The notes beneath the pieces were generated by a model. The model was given only the letters and a program-made list of their open reading frames with translations. It was not told the DNA's origin and made no database searches. Made by a program: the position numbers and the translations under genes. This document shows positions 61,696 through 64,000 of a stretch of 64,000 nt of DNA, one piece after another; position 1 is the stretch's first letter, and every line of letters begins with the position of its first letter. Source of the DNA: Anaeromyxobacter paludicola (lineage in GTDB: Bacteria > Myxococcota > Myxococcia > Myxococcales > Anaeromyxobacteraceae). The DNA is taken from contig NZ_AP025592.1 in the NCBI RefSeq assembly GCF_023169965.1, positions 3,286,001-3,350,000 of the forward strand. The letters are read 5' to 3'.

Positions 61696-62910
61696 ATGAC
61701 CAGAACGAAGCTCATCGCCACCTTCGCCGCCTTCGGGCTCGCCCTCTCCGGGGCGGCTCGCGCCGAGGATCCGGGCGCCTTCAAGATCCCGGGCACCGAC
61801 ACCACCCTCAAGTTCAACGGCTTCGCCGAGGCGGCCGTGATGTACGAGCTCTCGGGCGGCTACCACGACCTGCAGACGGCCTGCGATTACTTCCTCTGCC
61901 CGAACGGGATCGCCCTCGACGGCCAGAAGACCAACGCCCCGCAGGCCGCCCTCACCGTCGCCTACTCGCGGTTCGGCCTCCAGAGCACCACGCCCTCCAG
62001 CATCGGCGCGATCGGCATGCGCTTCGAGCTCGACGCCGCCAAGGGCTACCAGCTCGCCGGCGCCTCCGACACCCACTCGGCCACCCTGCGCGTGCGCCAC
62101 GCCTACGGCACCGTGGGCGACTGGCTCCTCATCGGCCAGACCTGGAGCACGTTCGCCGATCTGAACGCCTTCCCGGATCAGATGGACGAGAACCCGGTCA
62201 CGAACCTCGCGGCGCTCCGCGCCCCGATGATCCGGCTGACCGCCCCGACCGGGCCGGTGAAGCTCACCCTCGCCCTCGAGGACCCGTACTACACGAGCCT
62301 CAGCAACAAGGCGAACGTGACCGCCTACGGCAACCCGTACTGGACGGTTCCGGACATCATCGGCCGCGTGGACGTGCCCTTCTCGATGGGCAGCTTCTCG
62401 GTCCGCGGCGTGGCGAAGCAGTACAAGAACGACGTCGCCAGCAAGTTCGGCTTCGGCGGCGCCGTCGGCGCGGCCTTCAACATCGGCGGTGACGCCCTCG
62501 TCCTCGACGTCTCGGGCGGCCCCGGCATCGGCACGTACATCTACGGCACCACCCTCGACGCTCCCGAGGACGTGGTCGTGGCCGGCACCGACATGAAGCT
62601 CTGGACCGTGGTCGGCGCCTCGCTCGGCTTCACCCACAACTGGACGCCGCAGGTGGCCTCGAACCTCATCGGCAGCGGCACCTGGACCAAGGACGACTCC
62701 GACGTGAAGGCGGCGGTCGAGGCGGCCTCGGCCGGCTCCTACGGCGGCTTCAACAAGAGCGTCTACACGGCCGGCTTCAACACCCGGTACAGCCCGGCGA
62801 AGAGCTTCTGGGTCGGCGCCGAGTTCTACTACAACCGTCGCGAGACCTTCTCCGGCGCCAAGGGCGAGGAGTGGCGCGGCGAGCTCGTGTCGCACTTCAA
62901 CCTGTTCTAG
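61696..62910 (+). CDS. Outer-membrane porin
   Basis: This 404-residue DcaP/general-porin-like protein has signal peptide MTRTKLIATFAAFGLALSGAARAED and then alternating amphipathic strands throughout (LKFNGFAEAAVMYELSGG, AIGMRFELDAAKG, TLRVRHAYGTVGDWLLIGQTW, NLIGSGTWTKDD, WVGAEFYYNRRETF). It ends in Phe (VSHFNLF), the usual BamA recognition signal. A Cys pair (TACDYFLC) near residues 60-65 may form a loop disulphide. ATG 61696 gives the clean signal peptide; earlier in-frame ATGs do not. Divergent from livK, it may be the outer-membrane entry for the transported amino acids. Confidence 0.9.
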   Translation: MTRTKLIATFAAFGLALSGAARAEDPGAFKIPGTDTTLKFNGFAEAAVMYELSGGYHDLQTACDYFLCPNGIALDGQKTNAPQAALTVAYSRFGLQSTTPSSIGAIGMRFELDAAKGYQLAGASDTHSATLRVRHAYGTVGDWLLIGQTWSTFADLNAFPDQMDENPVTNLAALRAPMIRLTAPTGPVKLTLALEDPYYTSLSNKANVTAYGNPYWTVPDIIGRVDVPFSMGSFSVRGVAKQYKNDVASKFGFGGAVGAAFNIGGDALVLDVSGGPGIGTYIYGTTLDAPEDVVVAGTDMKLWTVVGASLGFTHNWTPQVASNLIGSGTWTKDDSDVKAAVEAASAGSYGGFNKSVYTAGFNTRYSPAKSFWVGAEFYYNRRETFSGAKGEEWRGELVSHFNLF

Positions 62911-62936
62911 GTCGAAGACGAGCCTGACGTAGCTTC

Positions 62937-62975
62937 GAGGGCCGCGGCCGAGAGGTCGCGGCCCTCTCCTTTTCC
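62937..62975 (+). terminator. Rho-independent terminator after the porin
   Basis: GAGGGCCGCG (62937-62946) and CGCGGCCCTC (62957-62966) form a perfect 10-bp stem with a 10-base loop, followed by TCCTTTTCC. It lies 27 bp after the porin stop. Confidence 0.8.
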
Positions 62976-63026
62976 GCTCCCTGCCCCTGCTCGGCAGCCC
63001 GCGCCGCGGGGCCGCCGGGAGCCCAC

Positions 63027-63219
63027 CGCTGCGGTGCTCGCTCCGGCGGCTCCGCCGGTCGCTGGTCGGCGAGCGGCGCCGTGGGCGCAGAGCGCTCGAA
63101 CCCGCTGCGGTGCCGTCCTGGCTCTGGTGCTCGGCTCCGGTTTCGGCGTTGCCCGGGGGAGCGGCGCTTCCATCGTGTCACGCGGTCCGACGCCGGCGGG
63201 CGGCCCGCCTGCGCTGCGC
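63027..63219. repeat. Dispersed ~190-bp repeat, copy B
   Basis: Second copy of the element at 11041-11230, in the same orientation. Exact shared runs include CTCGCTCCGGCGGCTCCGCC, GGGCGCAGAGCGCTCGA, GTCACGCGGT (63177-63186) and a 20-bp run at 63199-63218. It fills most of the 62911-63283 gap between the porin terminator and azlD; nothing else is seen in that gap. Confidence 0.8.
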
Positions 63220-63283
63220 GCCTCGGGAGGGCTCCCGTCGGCCGGGGGGGCGGCGCTGATGGAGTGCCTGGCGCCGCCGGACC

Positions 63284-63604
63284 TCAGCGCGCCACGAGGT
63301 ACTGCAGGAGCCAGAGCGCGGCCATCCCGGCGCCGATGGTGGCGAGCACGTTGCGCGTCCAGATCGCGACGCCGGTGGCGAGGAGCCCGGCGAGCAGCCG
63401 GACGTTGCCGAGCGAGAGGTCCACGGCGCCGCGCCGCAGGAGCAGCTCCGGCAGGATGATGGCCGAGAGCACCGCCGGCGGGACGAGCCGGAGGGCGCGC
63501 GCCAGGAGCGGCGGGGTCTCGACCCGCCCGAGCAGCGCGATGAACGAGAGCCGGATGAGGAAGGTGAGGAGGCCGGCGACGGCCAGGGTCGGGAGCCAGC
63601 TCAC
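63284..63604 (-). CDS. azlD: AzlD family branched-chain amino acid exporter subunit
   Basis: This 106-residue AzlD protein has three to four helices (WLPTLAVAGLLTFLIRLSFIALLG, LRLVPPAVLSAIILPELLL, VRLLAGLLATGVAIWTRNVLATIGAGMAALWLL). It pairs with AzlC to export branched-chain amino acids or analogues. The start overlaps the azlC stop by 4 bp. Confidence 0.92.
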   Translation of the reverse strand: MSWLPTLAVAGLLTFLIRLSFIALLGRVETPPLLARALRLVPPAVLSAIILPELLLRRGAVDLSLGNVRLLAGLLATGVAIWTRNVLATIGAGMAALWLLQYLVAR

Positions 63605-64000
63605 GCCTCGCGCTCCGCGCGGTCGGCGACGAGGCCGACGGCGATGCCGCCCACCGCCGCCAGCATCAGGCCGAGCTTGTAGGGCAGGCCGAAGGCGAGC
63701 ACGGCGATGCCGCCGCCGCCGAGCGCCGCGGCGAAGGCGCCCCGGTCGCGCAGGGACGGGAACACGAGCGCGATGAAGGTGAGCGGCAGCGTGAAGTCGA
63801 GGCTCCAGCTCGCCGGCACGAGGGCGCCGAGGAAGATCCCGACGCCGGTGCTCACCTGCCAGGAGCCCCAGAGCACGAGCCCGGCGCCGAGGAAGTACCA
63901 GTGCCGGTTGGGCGAGACCGGGTCGGCGTCGGTCCGGTCGCCGTCGCGCAGGTAGCGGCCGATCGCCACCGCGTAGGCCTCGTCGGTGAGGAGGTAGGCG
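63601..64000 (-). CDS. azlC: AzlC family branched-chain amino acid exporter subunit, 5' end missing
   Basis: The C-terminal 133 residues of an AzlC permease are present. The frame continues to the window edge, and the conserved segment AYLLTDEAYAVAIGRYL is encoded at 63950-64000, so the real start lies beyond. Further features are NRHWYFLGAGLVLWGSWQVSTGVGIFLG and LDFTLPLTFIALVFPSLRDRG, both typical of AzlC. Confidence 0.92.
   Translation of the reverse strand, partial: AYLLTDEAYAVAIGRYLRDGDRTDADPVSPNRHWYFLGAGLVLWGSWQVSTGVGIFLGALVPASWSLDFTLPLTFIALVFPSLRDRGAFAAALGGGGIAVLAFGLPYKLGLMLAAVGGIAVGLVADRAEREA

Overview
The window reads as a chromosomal segment of a very GC-rich, Gram-negative deltaproteobacterium of the Myxococcota, most like Anaeromyxobacter. 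The grounds are extreme G/C at third codon positions, an outer-membrane gene set (LolA, TolC-like protein, porin, lipoproteins), DUF4388-type response regulators and several c-di-GMP-related proteins typical of myxobacteria, and family-level similarity of the proteins. I could not run a search, so the genus is an inference. There is no phage, transposase, CRISPR array, rRNA or tRNA that I can see. This is a dense housekeeping region with short intergenic gaps, and its unusual content lies mostly in dispersed repeats.

Layout. 1-6.7 kb: a partial Pro/Glu-rich protein carrying in-frame palindromic repeats, a YgiQ-type radical SAM protein, an SGNH hydrolase and bioA-bioD. 6.7-13.8 kb: DUF1844 protein, HtrA protease with a repeat at its 5' end, a thiE-amidotransferase-thiD operon, an LprI-like protein, dnaB and a PilZ protein. 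14-26.9 kb: a large beta-propeller lipoprotein, MFS transporter, metH, a GT39-like glycosyltransferase, three small secreted proteins, a YihY membrane protein and lolA. 27-32 kb: a complete TetR-regulated tripartite efflux operon (tetR, emrB-like, emrA-like, tolC-like). 32-46 kb: methyltransferase, DMT transporter, rimO, a frameshifted barrel-like gene, EAL protein, sodC, yajQ, RNase J, a phospholipase D/cardiolipin synthase-like protein, pcrA/uvrD and adenosine deaminase. 44.9-54.9 kb: a PAS protein, ogt, methyltransferase, glgC, nagZ, a response regulator, benE and two EamA exporters. 54.9-64 kb: a 2-keto-acid decarboxylase, a full livKHMGF branched-chain amino acid ABC operon, a porin and the start of azlCD.

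How the genes work together. Three units stand out. The first is the drug-efflux operon, which has a perfect inverted repeat over the tetR start codon as a candidate operator. The second is the thiamin salvage/synthesis operon, with a class-I glutamine amidotransferase locked between thiE and thiD by two 4-bp overlaps. The third is the right end, where amino-acid uptake (LivKHMGF), an outer-membrane porin, a decarboxylase for the derived keto acids and AzlCD export lie together.

The most unusual signals are non-coding or semi-coding. They are REP-like palindromes inside open reading frames (CDS 1 and the tolC-like gene), a palindromic element that supplies the first ~50 codons of the htrA reading frame, and a ~190-bp repeat present in two copies 52 kb apart. 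I do not see a clearly new multi-gene defence or metabolic system.
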